Counted from the stretch's first letter, positions 16,637-25,810 are shown. The stretch: DNA of 49,331 nt from Clostridium punense (GCF_017874425.1 NZ_JAGGLL010000029.1:1-49331), one strand, 5' to 3'. The notes: generated by a model from the letters alone, not told the origin. Translations and numbers: made by a program.

Positions 16637-17182
16637 ATGAAATATTATTTAGTTGCAGTATTAGACGAGAATTCTTCTGATGATATTGTGGATATACAAA
16701 AGAATATAAGTAAAAAATATAAGTTGTTTAAGAATACTCCATGTTTATATATTCCTCTTGGAACTGTTAATAATGCAGAATTTGAAAAACTAGATGAAGT
16801 TATTACTAAAATAATTAGTCCCTATAAAAAATTTAAAGTTGGTATAGATAATAATCTAATTCTTAGTGATGAGTTTAACACTGTAAATCTTAAGGTAGAA
16901 GATAAGGGATATATAAATAGAATTTGGAGAAATATGTTTGACACCTTAAACTTACATGGTTTTTCTGTTAGGGATTTTAATTCTATTACCTTTAATATTC
17001 CTCTTTCTACTGCAAATCATAATATAAGAAAAGCTTCTTCAAACAATGGTCTAATCATTGATAATTCCAAAAGCAAAGGAGACTTTCTTAAATTTGCAAA
17101 AATAAACAAAATTGAAATTTGGAAGGCCTTAAACAATAAAAAGGACTCTATTATTAAAACCTATAATTTAAAGGATTACTAA
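16637..17182 (+). CDS. Degenerate 2H phosphoesterase-like protein
   Basis: Starting at ATG 16637, directly after a strong GGAGG, gives 181 residues, matching the 183-residue neighbour at 17400. Both begin YYLVA-LD and share KYKLF, FKP/KKF, VNL, GF-VRDF and a closing IEIW...YNL. The neighbour has the two H-x-T/S motifs of 2H (LigT-like) phosphoesterases. Here the corresponding positions read LYIPLG and ITFNIP, so both catalytic histidines are gone. It is probably an inactive paralog with a binding or regulatory role. A hairpin at 17171-17200 overlaps its end. Confidence 0.7.
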   Translation: MKYYLVAVLDENSSDDIVDIQKNISKKYKLFKNTPCLYIPLGTVNNAEFEKLDEVITKIISPYKKFKVGIDNNLILSDEFNTVNLKVEDKGYINRIWRNMFDTLNLHGFSVRDFNSITFNIPLSTANHNIRKASSNNGLIIDNSKSKGDFLKFAKINKIEIWKALNNKKDSIIKTYNLKDY

Positions 17183-17399
17183 AATTTTTAGTAAATCCTT
17201 TATCTCTAAAGGGTTTATTTATCCTATTGTTTTATAATTTTATTTTTTATAGCTTCTTAAGAGTTACTATAACTTCTTAATGAATTTTTCATTTGTAACT
17301 TTTAAAAGCCTTGGAGATGTAATCCCATACTCTTGTACAAGTTGAGTGTGACTTTGTTGCTACACCATAAAAATCCATATAGTTATTGGGGGTTTTTTT

Positions 17400-17951
17400 A
17401 TGATTTATTACTTAGTGGCAAACTTAGACCCGGTTTCTTATAAACAGGTAGAAATTATTCAAAGAGAGCTTTGTACAAAGTACAAACTGTTTACCACTGA
17501 TGAAAAGCTTCCTAAGCTTCACATCACTGTAGAAACTATTGATGAGCCTGATTTAAAACTTTTGGATTTATCTATTAAAGAAATTATAAAAAATTTTAAA
17601 CCCTTTGAAACAGCAACTAATGGGGTAGTTTGTTTTGAGCCCCCTCATAAATCTGTTAATTTAAACTTATTACAAGGTGGGAAGCTACAAGAACTTTCTC
17701 ACAGCTTGAATTTTGCCCTAGGGAAAAAGGGGTTTAAGGTTAGAGAAGATCTAACCGATTATATACTCCATATTTCTATTGCTAATGCATATTTTTCACA
17801 AAATAAGTGGAGTGACTTTGACTATCAGTGTGCTTGTGATATTGCCCATAATATGTGCTACAACATAAAAATCAAGATTGAAACTTTAGAACTATGGAGA
17901 CCAACAATGGATGAAGGTAATATGGTGGTTTATAATTATAACCTATCATAA
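17400..17951 (+). CDS. 2H phosphoesterase (2'-5' RNA ligase/LigT-like)
   Basis: The 183-residue protein has both 2H signatures: LHITVE (His41, Thr43) and LHISIA (His124, Ser126), spaced about 83 residues apart as in LigT/CPDase-like proteins. These enzymes open 2',3'-cyclic phosphates or join 2'-5' linked RNA ends. A GGGGG stretch precedes the ATG. It follows its degenerate paralog after 217 bases without a gene and precedes the dUTPase gene by 72 bases. The physiological substrate cannot be told. Confidence 0.8.
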   Translation: MIYYLVANLDPVSYKQVEIIQRELCTKYKLFTTDEKLPKLHITVETIDEPDLKLLDLSIKEIIKNFKPFETATNGVVCFEPPHKSVNLNLLQGGKLQELSHSLNFALGKKGFKVREDLTDYILHISIANAYFSQNKWSDFDYQCACDIAHNMCYNIKIKIETLELWRPTMDEGNMVVYNYNLS

Positions 17952-17965
17952 TTTTAAAATAGATT

Positions 17966-18003
17966 TTAGGCATCTTTAACTTAATTAATTTTCAGATGCC
18001 TTA
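17966..18003. repeat. Palindromic repeat, short deletion derivative
   Basis: TTAGGCATC at the left and AGATGCCTTA at the right frame a 38-bp copy of the repeat family described at 36875-37054. It lies between the 2H gene and the dUTPase gene, just ahead of the dUTPase ribosome site. Confidence 0.7.
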
Positions 18004-18023
18004 TTAAAAGTGAGGAAAAACAA

Positions 18024-18512
18024 ATGAATTTAAATAAACTTTTTTCAATGCAAGAAATCTTAGATAAAAGAATTGAGACTGAACATAATCTGCAAAATGA
18101 AAACTTATTACACAAAAAAGTTCTTGCTCTTTTTGTAGAAATAGGTGAGCTAGCTAATGAAACAAGATGTTTTAAGTTTTGGAGTAAAAAGGGCCCTTCT
18201 TCAAGAGAAGTAATCTTAGAGGAGTACGTAGATGGCCTCCATTTTATTTTAAGCATTGGAATTACTAGTGGCTTTACGGATATTTCCCTAAGTCCTTCTA
18301 CTAATGCTAATAAGGATGCTACTGATGGCTTTTTAAGGTTAAATTCTCTTATTTCAAACTTTTTAAACAGCAGTACAAGGGAAAATTATATTCTGCTATT
18401 CAATTGTTTCTTAAACTTAGGAGATGTTTTAGGTTTTAGTGAAAGTGACATTGAAGCTGCATATGTACAGAAAAATGAAATTAACCATGAGAGACAAAAT
18501 CAAGGTTATTAG
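18024..18512 (+). CDS. dUTPase, dimeric all-alpha type
   Basis: The 162-residue helical protein carries the all-alpha NTP pyrophosphatase metal motifs: LFVEIGELANE (Glu39, Glu42) and EEYVDGLHFIL (Glu67, Asp70). This is the dUTPase_2 family, which hydrolyses dUTP (and dUDP) to dUMP, keeping uracil out of DNA. GTGAGGA precedes the ATG. Palindromic repeat copies flank it on both sides, and the downstream copy overlaps its stop codon. Confidence 0.85.
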   Translation: MNLNKLFSMQEILDKRIETEHNLQNENLLHKKVLALFVEIGELANETRCFKFWSKKGPSSREVILEEYVDGLHFILSIGITSGFTDISLSPSTNANKDATDGFLRLNSLISNFLNSSTRENYILLFNCFLNLGDVLGFSESDIEAAYVQKNEINHERQNQGY

Positions 18513-18549
18513 AAATCTTTAACTTGTTATTTATTTTCAAAGGCCTTTA
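18509..18549. repeat. Palindromic repeat copy overlapping the dUTPase stop
   Basis: About 41 bp with AACTTGTTATTTATTTTCA, identical to part of the arm of the 36875-37054 element, and degenerate ends (TTAGAAATC, GCCTTTA). The dUTPase TAG stop lies in its first bases. Confidence 0.6.
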
Positions 18550-18604
18550 ATTATAAATATTTACTAATATTTATGGTTAAACTATCCTTGAGGATGGTGA
18601 TTTT

Positions 18605-19036
18605 ATGTTAGGTATTATTTTCTCCATTGTGGCAGGTGCTGCCATGAGTCTTCAAGGGGTGTTTAACACAAGATTAGGTCAAAAAATTGGACTTTGGGAA
18701 ACTAGTGTATTTGTCCAAGGCATAGCGCTTATATCCTCATTAGTTGCGGCCTTTGCTATAGGAGATGGTAGTTTTAGAGCTATTAAGGATGCCAATAAAT
18801 TATACCTATTAGGTGGTGTACTAGGTGCTATTATTACTTTTACTGTTATGCGTGGAATAGGTGCTCTAGGAACTACCTTAGCAATAGCAATTATTTTAGT
18901 GGCTCAACTTACTGCCGCTGCAGCTATTGACCACTTTGGATTATTTGGTGCTCAGTGCGTAAGGTGTGGTTTTAGACAACTTCTCGGTGTTGCAATAATG
19001 ATAGTTGGAATTCTTATTTTTAAATGGAAAAGCTAA
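18605..19036 (+). CDS. YdcZ-type DMT superfamily membrane protein
   Basis: The 143-residue protein has about five hydrophobic helices and the DUF606/YdcZ pattern: GAAMSLQGVFNTRLG near the start, QGIALISSLV in helix 2 and GVLGAIITFTVM in helix 3. These half-size drug/metabolite transporters probably work as dimers; the substrate is unknown. GAGGATGGTGA precedes the ATG. The divergent-type LysR regulator 200 bases downstream on the same strand may control it. Confidence 0.85.
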   Translation: MLGIIFSIVAGAAMSLQGVFNTRLGQKIGLWETSVFVQGIALISSLVAAFAIGDGSFRAIKDANKLYLLGGVLGAIITFTVMRGIGALGTTLAIAIILVAQLTAAAAIDHFGLFGAQCVRCGFRQLLGVAIMIVGILIFKWKS

Positions 19037-19060
19037 CAGGCGCTTTTCCATTTTTATTTT
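19023..19060 (+). terminator. Intrinsic terminator
   Basis: AATGGAAAAGC and GCTTTTCCATT form a strong stem overlapping the YdcZ-type gene stop, followed by TTTATTTT. Confidence 0.88.
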
Positions 19061-19197
19061 AGATTTTTAAAGCAATTTTACATAGAATTTAAATTTAACT
19101 TTTATATTTATACTTTTTAAAATATTTTTATTATAATTTTAAATATTCCCTATTGAAAATTGTAATACTTAAAGAGATAATTATACTAGATTTTATA

Positions 19198-19219
19198 TTA
19201 GGCATTTGAAAATGCCTTA
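19198..19219. repeat. Minimal copy of the palindromic repeat
   Basis: Twenty-two bases reading TTAGGCATTTGAAAAT then GCCTTA. The left 16 bases match the left end of the 36875 element with one difference, and the right end matches its right end. It lies 5 bases before the LysR ribosome site. Confidence 0.5.
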
Positions 19220-19238
19220 GTGATTAGGAGTGACATTC

Positions 19239-20132
19239 ATGGATTTTAAGCAATTAGAAGCTTTTATTAGTGTTGCTAAGCTTAGAAGTTTTTCTAAAGC
19301 TGCAAATGCTATTTATTTGTCTCAGCCAACAATAAGTTCACATATTTCTAGCTTAGAACGAGATCTTAACATTCAGCTTTTTGACAGAACTTCAAAGGAA
19401 GTAAACCTTACCCCTGCTGGAGAATCCTTTCTTCAGTATGCAAATGATATAATAAATACTAGAAATCATGCAATAACTGAGCTTTCAAACTTTAATAACA
19501 ATATATCAGGAAAATTAAATATCTCAGCTAGTACCACACCTTGTAATTCCATTTTGCCCACTCTTATCAATAAATTTAATGAACTTCACTGTAACGTAAA
19601 ATTTAATGTGAAGGAACAAGGCTCAGTTGGAATAATAAAAGATATTATTGATTTGAATTGTGAGATAGGCCTTGTTGGGACAAGTATTGATAACCCTAAG
19701 ATTAAGTGTTATAAAATTATGGAAGATGAGTTGGTTATAGTTTCCAATCCTAAACTTAACTTGCCAGATAAAATAACCATTGATGAACTTTTAAAATATA
19801 GCTTCATAATTAGAGAAAAGGAATCTGCTACAAGGCAAACCTTAGAGAGTTCCCTTTCTAACTCTCATATTGATTTAAATAAAATGAAGGTTTTATGCGA
19901 AGTTAATACTTTAGATGCTCAGCTAAAATTTGTTAAGCTTGGTATGGGAATTTCTATCATGAGTCGTGGCCTTTGCGAGGAATATTTTAATAGCGGAATA
20001 TTAAAACTTACCTGCTTAGAGGATATTTGCTTAAAACGTGCCATATATCTAGTAGTTAGCTCTAAGAGAACCTTATCTCCTATTGGAACTGCATTTTTTA
20101 ATATGTGCAAGGATTTATATAATTTAAAATAA
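19239..20132 (+). CDS. LysR family transcriptional regulator
   Basis: Residues 1-60 form the LysR winged helix: MDFKQLEAFISVAKLRSFSK, then SQPTISSHISSLE and LFDRTSKEVNLTPAG. The rest is a periplasmic-binding-protein-like effector domain (about 90-297), most similar in feel to CysB/CysL-type regulators. TAGGAG lies 8 bases before ATG 19239; the GTG at 19230 overlaps that site and is rejected. Possible targets are the neighbouring transporter and subtilase genes. Confidence 0.9.
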   Translation: MDFKQLEAFISVAKLRSFSKAANAIYLSQPTISSHISSLERDLNIQLFDRTSKEVNLTPAGESFLQYANDIINTRNHAITELSNFNNNISGKLNISASTTPCNSILPTLINKFNELHCNVKFNVKEQGSVGIIKDIIDLNCEIGLVGTSIDNPKIKCYKIMEDELVIVSNPKLNLPDKITIDELLKYSFIIREKESATRQTLESSLSNSHIDLNKMKVLCEVNTLDAQLKFVKLGMGISIMSRGLCEEYFNSGILKLTCLEDICLKRAIYLVVSSKRTLSPIGTAFFNMCKDLYNLK

Positions 20133-20145
20133 TTGTTTAACATTT

Positions 20146-20198
20146 GAGAGTCTCCATCATATACTAATACTAGTGTAACAATGTATTTGGAGGCTCTC
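20146..20198 (+). promoter_or_regulatory. Hairpin sequestering the subtilase ribosome site
   Basis: GAGAGTCTCC (20146-20155) pairs with GGAGGCTCTC (20189-20198) with one G-U pair; further pairing inside is possible (ATAC/GTAT). The right arm is the Shine-Dalgarno sequence and ends at the base before ATG 20199. There is no T-run, so a terminator is unlikely. Confidence 0.6.
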
Positions 20199-21425
20199 AT
20201 GTTATTTTTTGGTAGAAAGCTTGATCCTACATTAAAACATGCAATTTCATGTAGTTTATATAATAGCTATAGAGTAATAATTCAATATAAATCACTTAAA
20301 GACAATATAGAAAAAAAGGTAAAATCCCTTAGAGGAAAAATAATTTTTACCATTCCCTCAGTTAAGTGCATTACTGCAGTTATGAATGGAAGCTCCATTA
20401 AGAGATTAATTGAATTACCTGAAGTTCGCCATGTTGCCTTAGATGATTTTGCTCAGCTTTGTAGCAGACCCCTTTTATCTGCTAATGGAATCTCTCTTCA
20501 AAGTAGCTCCACCATATTAAAAGGGGATTATAATTTAACTGGTAATGGGGTTGGTGTAGGTATCATTGATAGTGGGGTTTTTCCTCATCCTGATCTTTTA
20601 AATCCTAGGAATAAAGTTAAAAAGTTTATGGACTTATTGAATGGCTATAATTATCCCTATGATGATAATGGTCATGGAACCCTTATAGCTGGTCAAATTT
20701 GTGGCAGCGGTCATGGATCAAAGGATAAAAATAGAGGAATTGCGTTAAATAGTCACATAGTAATGGTAAAAGCTTTTGATAAATTAGGAAGAGCATATAT
20801 ATCAACTACTTTGCTTGCTCTGGAAGCTTTGTATAATGATATTGATGAATTTAACATAAAGGTTTTATGCCTTCCTTTTGAAACCTTTAATATGTCATCT
20901 TTCATTCTTTCTCTATATGATAAACTTCTTGATAGGTTCAAGGAAAGAAATATAGTTGCTATTACTCCTGCCGGCCACAATGGCAATGATGAGGACTCTA
21001 TGAAAGGCTTAGCTACTTTAACAAATGTAATTACAGTTGGAGGAATGGATACTACTTCTGTTTATACTGTGGCTTCATATTCTTCCTGTGGTTCAACTAA
21101 GGCCCTTCAAAAACCAGACTTTATTGCTGCAAGTGAAAACATTATAGGACTAGCTTGTGATACTTCTTATATTTCAGAAAGAAATGGGCTAAAAATTTAT
21201 CCGTCTCACTTGAAAAACCTTTATGTGGATCGTAGTGGTACTTCTTTAGCTTGTGGTTTTGTTTCAGGGGTCTGTGCTTTGCTTTATGAACACAACATGG
21301 AATATAAGGTAGATGATATTTATGGTCTTTTAAAACACAGCTCAACTTTAATTAATGATAAAAAGTATAAGCAAGGAAATGGCCATATAAATTTAGATAA
21401 CATACTTCCCAAAAAACTAAAATAG
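20199..21425 (+). CDS. Cytoplasmic S8 (subtilisin-like) serine peptidase
   Basis: From ATG 20199 (GGAGG 6 bases before) the protein is 408 residues. Catalytic positions are intact: Asp124 in GIIDSGV, His159 in NGHGTLIAG, oxyanion Asn261 in PAGHNG and Ser349 in SGTSLACG. Residues 1-90 look like a small inhibitor-type prodomain, but there is no signal peptide, so it acts in the cytoplasm or mother cell, or is released on lysis. Relatives include intracellular proteases and clostridial Csp-like germination proteases; which is closer is not clear. A hairpin masks its ribosome site. Confidence 0.85.
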   Translation: MLFFGRKLDPTLKHAISCSLYNSYRVIIQYKSLKDNIEKKVKSLRGKIIFTIPSVKCITAVMNGSSIKRLIELPEVRHVALDDFAQLCSRPLLSANGISLQSSSTILKGDYNLTGNGVGVGIIDSGVFPHPDLLNPRNKVKKFMDLLNGYNYPYDDNGHGTLIAGQICGSGHGSKDKNRGIALNSHIVMVKAFDKLGRAYISTTLLALEALYNDIDEFNIKVLCLPFETFNMSSFILSLYDKLLDRFKERNIVAITPAGHNGNDEDSMKGLATLTNVITVGGMDTTSVYTVASYSSCGSTKALQKPDFIAASENIIGLACDTSYISERNGLKIYPSHLKNLYVDRSGTSLACGFVSGVCALLYEHNMEYKVDDIYGLLKHSSTLINDKKYKQGNGHINLDNILPKKLK

Positions 21426-21455
21426 CAAGGAAAACTTCCTTGCTATTTTTTATAA
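21420..21455 (+). terminator. Intrinsic terminator after the subtilase gene
   Basis: AATAGCAAGGAA pairs with TTCCTTGCTATT around an AAC loop and is followed by a TTTTT run. Confidence 0.92.
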
Positions 21456-21566
21456 GCTTTTATAAAATTTTCGAGTCCCTTTAAAATTACCTCGCTTAAG
21501 TATCTAAATATTAGCTATTTTATATAAGTTTAAAAACCTAGAATATTTTTTGATTTTTATATAAAC

Positions 21567-22802
21567 TTATTTACTGCTTAACAGCTCACGTCTTAACATA
21601 TCTAAAATAGTAATAGTAGCTCTTTGTCTTATTTTTTGCCTATCCCCGCTTAGGTTTAACTCTCTTGTAACTACTTCTCCACCATAGCAAAGTCCTATAT
21701 ACACAAGACCTACAGGCTTTTCCTTTGTTCCGCCACCTGGACCTGCTATTCCAGTAGTTGATAACCCAATATGAGCACCTGAGGTTTTGCATATTCCAAT
21801 GGCCATTTCCTCCGCCACCTCATGACTTACCGCTCCATATTCTTTAAGAGTTTCTTCTTTTACTCCTAACCTTGAAATCTTGGCATCATTACTATAGGTT
21901 ACTGCTCCTTCAAGAAAAGAAGCTGATATACCACCGTAGTTTATTAACCTTGCAGCTACCATTCCGCCAGTACAGGATTCTGCTGTAGCAATAGTTAAAC
22001 CTTTTTCGGTTAGCAATTGACCTAATACTTCCTCTAAACAGGTATTTCCCTCGCCATATACATTATCTCCAAGAATTTCTCTTACCTTTGCTTCTATAGG
22101 CGCAATTAGAGCTTTTGCTTCCTCTTCATTGCTTGCTTTGGCTGTTACTCTAAAGGTTACTTCTCCTTCTTTTGCATAAGGTGCTACAGTTGGATTTTCA
22201 TTGTCCAATAAGTCTCCAAGCATATCCGCAGCTGCACTTTCGCCTATTCCTATAACTCTTAAAACTTTAGATACTAGTATTTCTTTACTAAACTTTTTTA
22301 AGTATGGAATTACACTTTCCTCAAACATAGGCTTCATTTCTCTTGGCGGTCCTGGAAGCATTACAAGAACTTTATCCCCTTCCTCTATTATACAACCAGG
22401 AGCTGTTCCATTATTGTTTTTTAAAACTATAGCGTCACTTGGGAAAAAAGCTTGTTTCTTATTACTTACAGAAACTGTTCTATTAGACTTCCTAAAAACT
22501 TCCTCAATATATTTAAAAGATTCCTCATGGAGCACACTGGTTTTACCAAAATACTCAAAAGCAATTTCTTTAGTTAAATCATCCTTAGTGGGCCCAAGTC
22601 CTCCTGTTGTAATTACTAAATCTGCTCTAGTAAATGCAAGGTCATAGGCCTCCTTTAGTCTTTCTGGATTATCTCCTACCACTGATTGGTGGTATACAAA
22701 TATTCCAATATCACTTAATCTTTTAGCTATGTACTGGGCATTGGTATTTACTATATCTCCAAGTAGTATTTCAGTACCCACTGCTAATATTTCACACTTC
22801 AT
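21567..22802 (-). CDS. cinA: CinA-like protein (nicotinamide-nucleotide amidase)
   Basis: The 411-residue protein has an N-terminal molybdopterin-binding-like domain (MKCEILAVGTEILLGDIVNT, then TTGGLGPTKDD and LPGPPREM) and a C-terminal amidase domain (TAESCTGGMVAARL and STTGIAGPGGG). CinA deamidates nicotinamide mononucleotide and, in many bacteria, hydrolyses ADP-ribose, recycling NAD. GGGAGGGG precedes ATG 22802; an in-frame GTG at 22817 overlaps that site and is rejected. It lies 58 bases after the M16C peptidase gene. Confidence 0.93.
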   Translation of the reverse strand: MKCEILAVGTEILLGDIVNTNAQYIAKRLSDIGIFVYHQSVVGDNPERLKEAYDLAFTRADLVITTGGLGPTKDDLTKEIAFEYFGKTSVLHEESFKYIEEVFRKSNRTVSVSNKKQAFFPSDAIVLKNNNGTAPGCIIEEGDKVLVMLPGPPREMKPMFEESVIPYLKKFSKEILVSKVLRVIGIGESAAADMLGDLLDNENPTVAPYAKEGEVTFRVTAKASNEEEAKALIAPIEAKVREILGDNVYGEGNTCLEEVLGQLLTEKGLTIATAESCTGGMVAARLINYGGISASFLEGAVTYSNDAKISRLGVKEETLKEYGAVSHEVAEEMAIGICKTSGAHIGLSTTGIAGPGGGTKEKPVGLVYIGLCYGGEVVTRELNLSGDRQKIRQRATITILDMLRRELLSSK

Positions 22803-22828
22803 TATAGCCCCTCCCACGTAAATGAATG

Positions 22829-22853
22829 CTCTAATCCTTTAAGGATTAGAGCT
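22829..22853. terminator. Perfect hairpin between the M16C gene and cinA
   Basis: GCTCTAATCCTT and AAGGATTAGAGC are a perfect 12-bp stem with a one-base centre. The following T-run is poor, so partial termination or mRNA processing is as likely as full termination. Confidence 0.5.
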
Positions 22854-22860
22854 TATAATT

Positions 22861-25788
22861 TTATTTAAATACATTTTCTAAGTTGTTAAATAAATCTTTA
22901 TTTTCCTTAATTTTAGCATCATTTCCAAGAACAGCAAAGTAGTTTTTGCTTACAACATCTCTTAATAGAGGTTCAAAAGCTTTAATATCCTCGGCAGTAG
23001 TTTGAAGAACTTCTTCTCTTTCCTTTAGTCTATCTTCCTTAGAAATTCCTCTTATATACATACTTACAGCCTTTTCTCCCTTCATTGAAGGTGTTAGTGG
23101 TGAATCAAGCTCGCTTACTGTTCCTATGATATATTTAGTCATTTCTCTGTCAGTAGTGTTAAAGGCTTTTATATAGTCTACCACCTTATCATAAGCATTC
23201 AAGGTTTCCTTTAAGTTTGGATCTCTATAGGATACAAAAGCAAGATTACCACTTCTTACTAAGTTTGCAAAACCACCATAAGCTCCACCTTGAACACGCA
23301 CTCTATTCCATAGATAATCAAGACTCATAATAGTTTTTAACACTAATAACTTACCGCTATATTCGTATCCAAGCTTTTTAAAGTTATAGCCTTTAGCTAC
23401 ATATTGAACATTAGACGGTGTTAATAGCCCCTCATTCTTAGGTTCTTCAGTAAAGTTATAGTCTTCTTTAACTACCACATTACTACTTACAGAATTTAAT
23501 ACTGTAGTTACACTATTTTTAAGGGCATTATATTCTTCCTCTTCTCCAGTTACAGTTACAATTAAGTTATCTTTACTAAATACAATTTTCATCACTTCAT
23601 ATAACTTAGAAATAACTTTATCTATATTCTCATCAAAATTTTCCTCAATGTTATTTAGGAATTTATAATACTCATAGCCACTAGTATTTTCTAGATATAA
23701 AGATGCTGGTGAGAAGTAAGAAGCAAGTCTTAAGGCTGCCACTTGATGCCCTCTGTCAATTAATCTTCCCTCTATTCTAGACTTTAACATTTGTACTATT
23801 TCTTTTATTCTCTTTTTATCTTCAAACACTGTGCTACTGATGATTTCTCCTACTAGCTCTAAAGCTCTAGGAACCTTATCAACTACAGCTTTGCAATGTC
23901 CCTCTAGGAATGGATGATACTTAAGAACTTCCTTATCATCTCCATAAACCTCTGATTTAAAGTATATGCCACCTGTATTAATTAAAATTTCATTAGACAA
24001 ATCTATATAGTTATGAGCTTTTGTATCTACCTTTCCTAATAGGTTAGATAAAAGACTAATATAAGGTATATACTCTTGTTTTATTCCCTTAGTATCAAAC
24101 ATAAAGCTTATATAAGCAATTTTGCTTGTGAAAGTTTCATGATGAAGAATTTTTACTCCCTCTTCTTCTTTTTCTAATATATCTAGATTTTCAACCTTTT
24201 TATCAATATCTTCTAAAGATAACATAGGTATAGTTTCTAGAATTTCTTCAGAATCTGGAGTTGTTTGTCTTTCAATCAAGGACTTAGTTCTTCTTACTAT
24301 TTCTTCTAAACTTTCTTCACTTAAGCTTTCTTTATATTTTATAAGCTTTTCCTCAAGAGCCTTTTCTTTTTCTTCTGCTAAACCCTTTTTAGGTTTTAAT
24401 ATTAAAAGAGAAGAATGGCTATTGTTTAAAATATACTTTTTAATTAACTCTTCAAAGTAATTAGAAGTAAGTGCTGTCTTCATTTTCTTTATAGTTTCTT
24501 CATATTTTAAATGCATTAATGGGCACTCATCATATAACCAACTATCCATAGCTGTTATATAGTAAAATAACCCTTTGGGGAAACCTTGAAGGTCAGCTTC
24601 TCTTAGCTTGAATTCAGTTATATTAATACAAGCTTCTATTAGCTTTTTGTCTATACCCTTATTAACTAAGTCATTTAAAGTATTTAAAACTATATTTTTA
24701 AACTCTTCTTTTTTATTTTCTTCACTATTTTTTACTACAACACTGAACACAGGTTGTAGTATTCCATTATCGAAACTTCCGTAAACGTCCTTACCTATAC
24801 CAGCATCTAAAAGTGCCTTTTTAAGTGGTGCTCCTTGAGTTTCAAGAAGTAAGTACTCTATAATTTCTAGGGCAAGATGAATTTCTGGGTCTGTAGATTT
24901 TCCTGTAACAAAGTTTAAAGCTAAGAAAGTTTTTTCCTTATCATTGTCTTCCTTAGAAATTGAATACTCCTCCACAATTTCCTTCATTTGATGGAACGGC
25001 TTTTGAATTTTTATTTCTGAATCTATAGTTTTAGCATCAAAATTACGTAAATAGTTATCGTTAATGAAAGTTAAAGCATCATTTAAATCTAAATCTCCAT
25101 ATAATAGGATATAGCTATTGGATGGGTGGTAATATTTTGTATGGAACCCTATAAACTCTTCTTGACTTAAGTCTGGTATAAATTCTGGATCTCCACCTGA
25201 TTCAAAACCATAGGTGTTATCTGGAAAAAGAGTCTCCTGAATTTTTCTCATTAACACACCCTCTGGTGAGGAGAAAGCTCCTTTCATCTCGTTATAAACA
25301 ACACCCTTATATTTTAAGTCATCTTCTTTATTCTCTAGTTCATAATGCCATCCTTCTTGCATTAGTATCTCTGGTTGACTATATATGTTTGGATAAAACA
25401 CTGCATCTAAGTACACATCCATTAAGTTGAAAAAGTCCTTTTCATTTTTACTTGCTAGTGGATATATAGTTTTATCTCCAAAAGTCATGGCATTTAAAAA
25501 GGTATTAAGAGAACCCTTTATAAGTTCCACAAAAGGCTCCTTAGTTGGAAACTTTCTTGAACCACAAAGCACACTATGCTCAATGATATGAGCAACCCCT
25601 GTACTGTCTTGTGGTGGTGTTCTAAACCCTATAGAAAATACTTTGTTGTCATCATCATTTTCTAAATGTAAAAGTCTTGCACCACTTTTTTCATGTTCAA
25701 ATACTCTAGCTACTGAATTAATTTCTTCAATGTGTTCTTCATGCTTTAAATTAAAGCCATGATATAGACCACCTATCTTATACTCCAT
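22861..25788 (-). CDS. M16C family metallopeptidase (insulinase/PreP-like)
   Basis: From ATG 25788 (GGAGG just upstream) the protein has 975 residues, the usual size for the M16C/presequence-protease group that forms a closed peptide-degrading chamber from four repeats. The inverted zinc motif HIIEH (His67, Glu70, His71) is followed by VLCGSRKFPTKEPF, and the distal Glu by YNEMKGAFSSPEG. It degrades unfolded peptides, presumably in the cytoplasm as no signal peptide is seen. The frame stays open upstream to 25833, but those 15 codons come from a palindromic repeat copy and lack a ribosome site. Confidence 0.92.
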   Translation of the reverse strand: MEYKIGGLYHGFNLKHEEHIEEINSVARVFEHEKSGARLLHLENDDDNKVFSIGFRTPPQDSTGVAHIIEHSVLCGSRKFPTKEPFVELIKGSLNTFLNAMTFGDKTIYPLASKNEKDFFNLMDVYLDAVFYPNIYSQPEILMQEGWHYELENKEDDLKYKGVVYNEMKGAFSSPEGVLMRKIQETLFPDNTYGFESGGDPEFIPDLSQEEFIGFHTKYYHPSNSYILLYGDLDLNDALTFINDNYLRNFDAKTIDSEIKIQKPFHQMKEIVEEYSISKEDNDKEKTFLALNFVTGKSTDPEIHLALEIIEYLLLETQGAPLKKALLDAGIGKDVYGSFDNGILQPVFSVVVKNSEENKKEEFKNIVLNTLNDLVNKGIDKKLIEACINITEFKLREADLQGFPKGLFYYITAMDSWLYDECPLMHLKYEETIKKMKTALTSNYFEELIKKYILNNSHSSLLILKPKKGLAEEKEKALEEKLIKYKESLSEESLEEIVRRTKSLIERQTTPDSEEILETIPMLSLEDIDKKVENLDILEKEEEGVKILHHETFTSKIAYISFMFDTKGIKQEYIPYISLLSNLLGKVDTKAHNYIDLSNEILINTGGIYFKSEVYGDDKEVLKYHPFLEGHCKAVVDKVPRALELVGEIISSTVFEDKKRIKEIVQMLKSRIEGRLIDRGHQVAALRLASYFSPASLYLENTSGYEYYKFLNNIEENFDENIDKVISKLYEVMKIVFSKDNLIVTVTGEEEEYNALKNSVTTVLNSVSSNVVVKEDYNFTEEPKNEGLLTPSNVQYVAKGYNFKKLGYEYSGKLLVLKTIMSLDYLWNRVRVQGGAYGGFANLVRSGNLAFVSYRDPNLKETLNAYDKVVDYIKAFNTTDREMTKYIIGTVSELDSPLTPSMKGEKAVSMYIRGISKEDRLKEREEVLQTTAEDIKAFEPLLRDVVSKNYFAVLGNDAKIKENKDLFNNLENVFK

Positions 25789-25810
25789 AATTATCCTCCT
25801 AACTGATAAT

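Noticed and set aside
22201-22647. Long plus-strand open frame inside cinA
   Set aside because: It is antisense to a well-supported gene, has no ribosome site and is rich in Ser and Leu, as expected for the opposite strand of an AT-rich gene.
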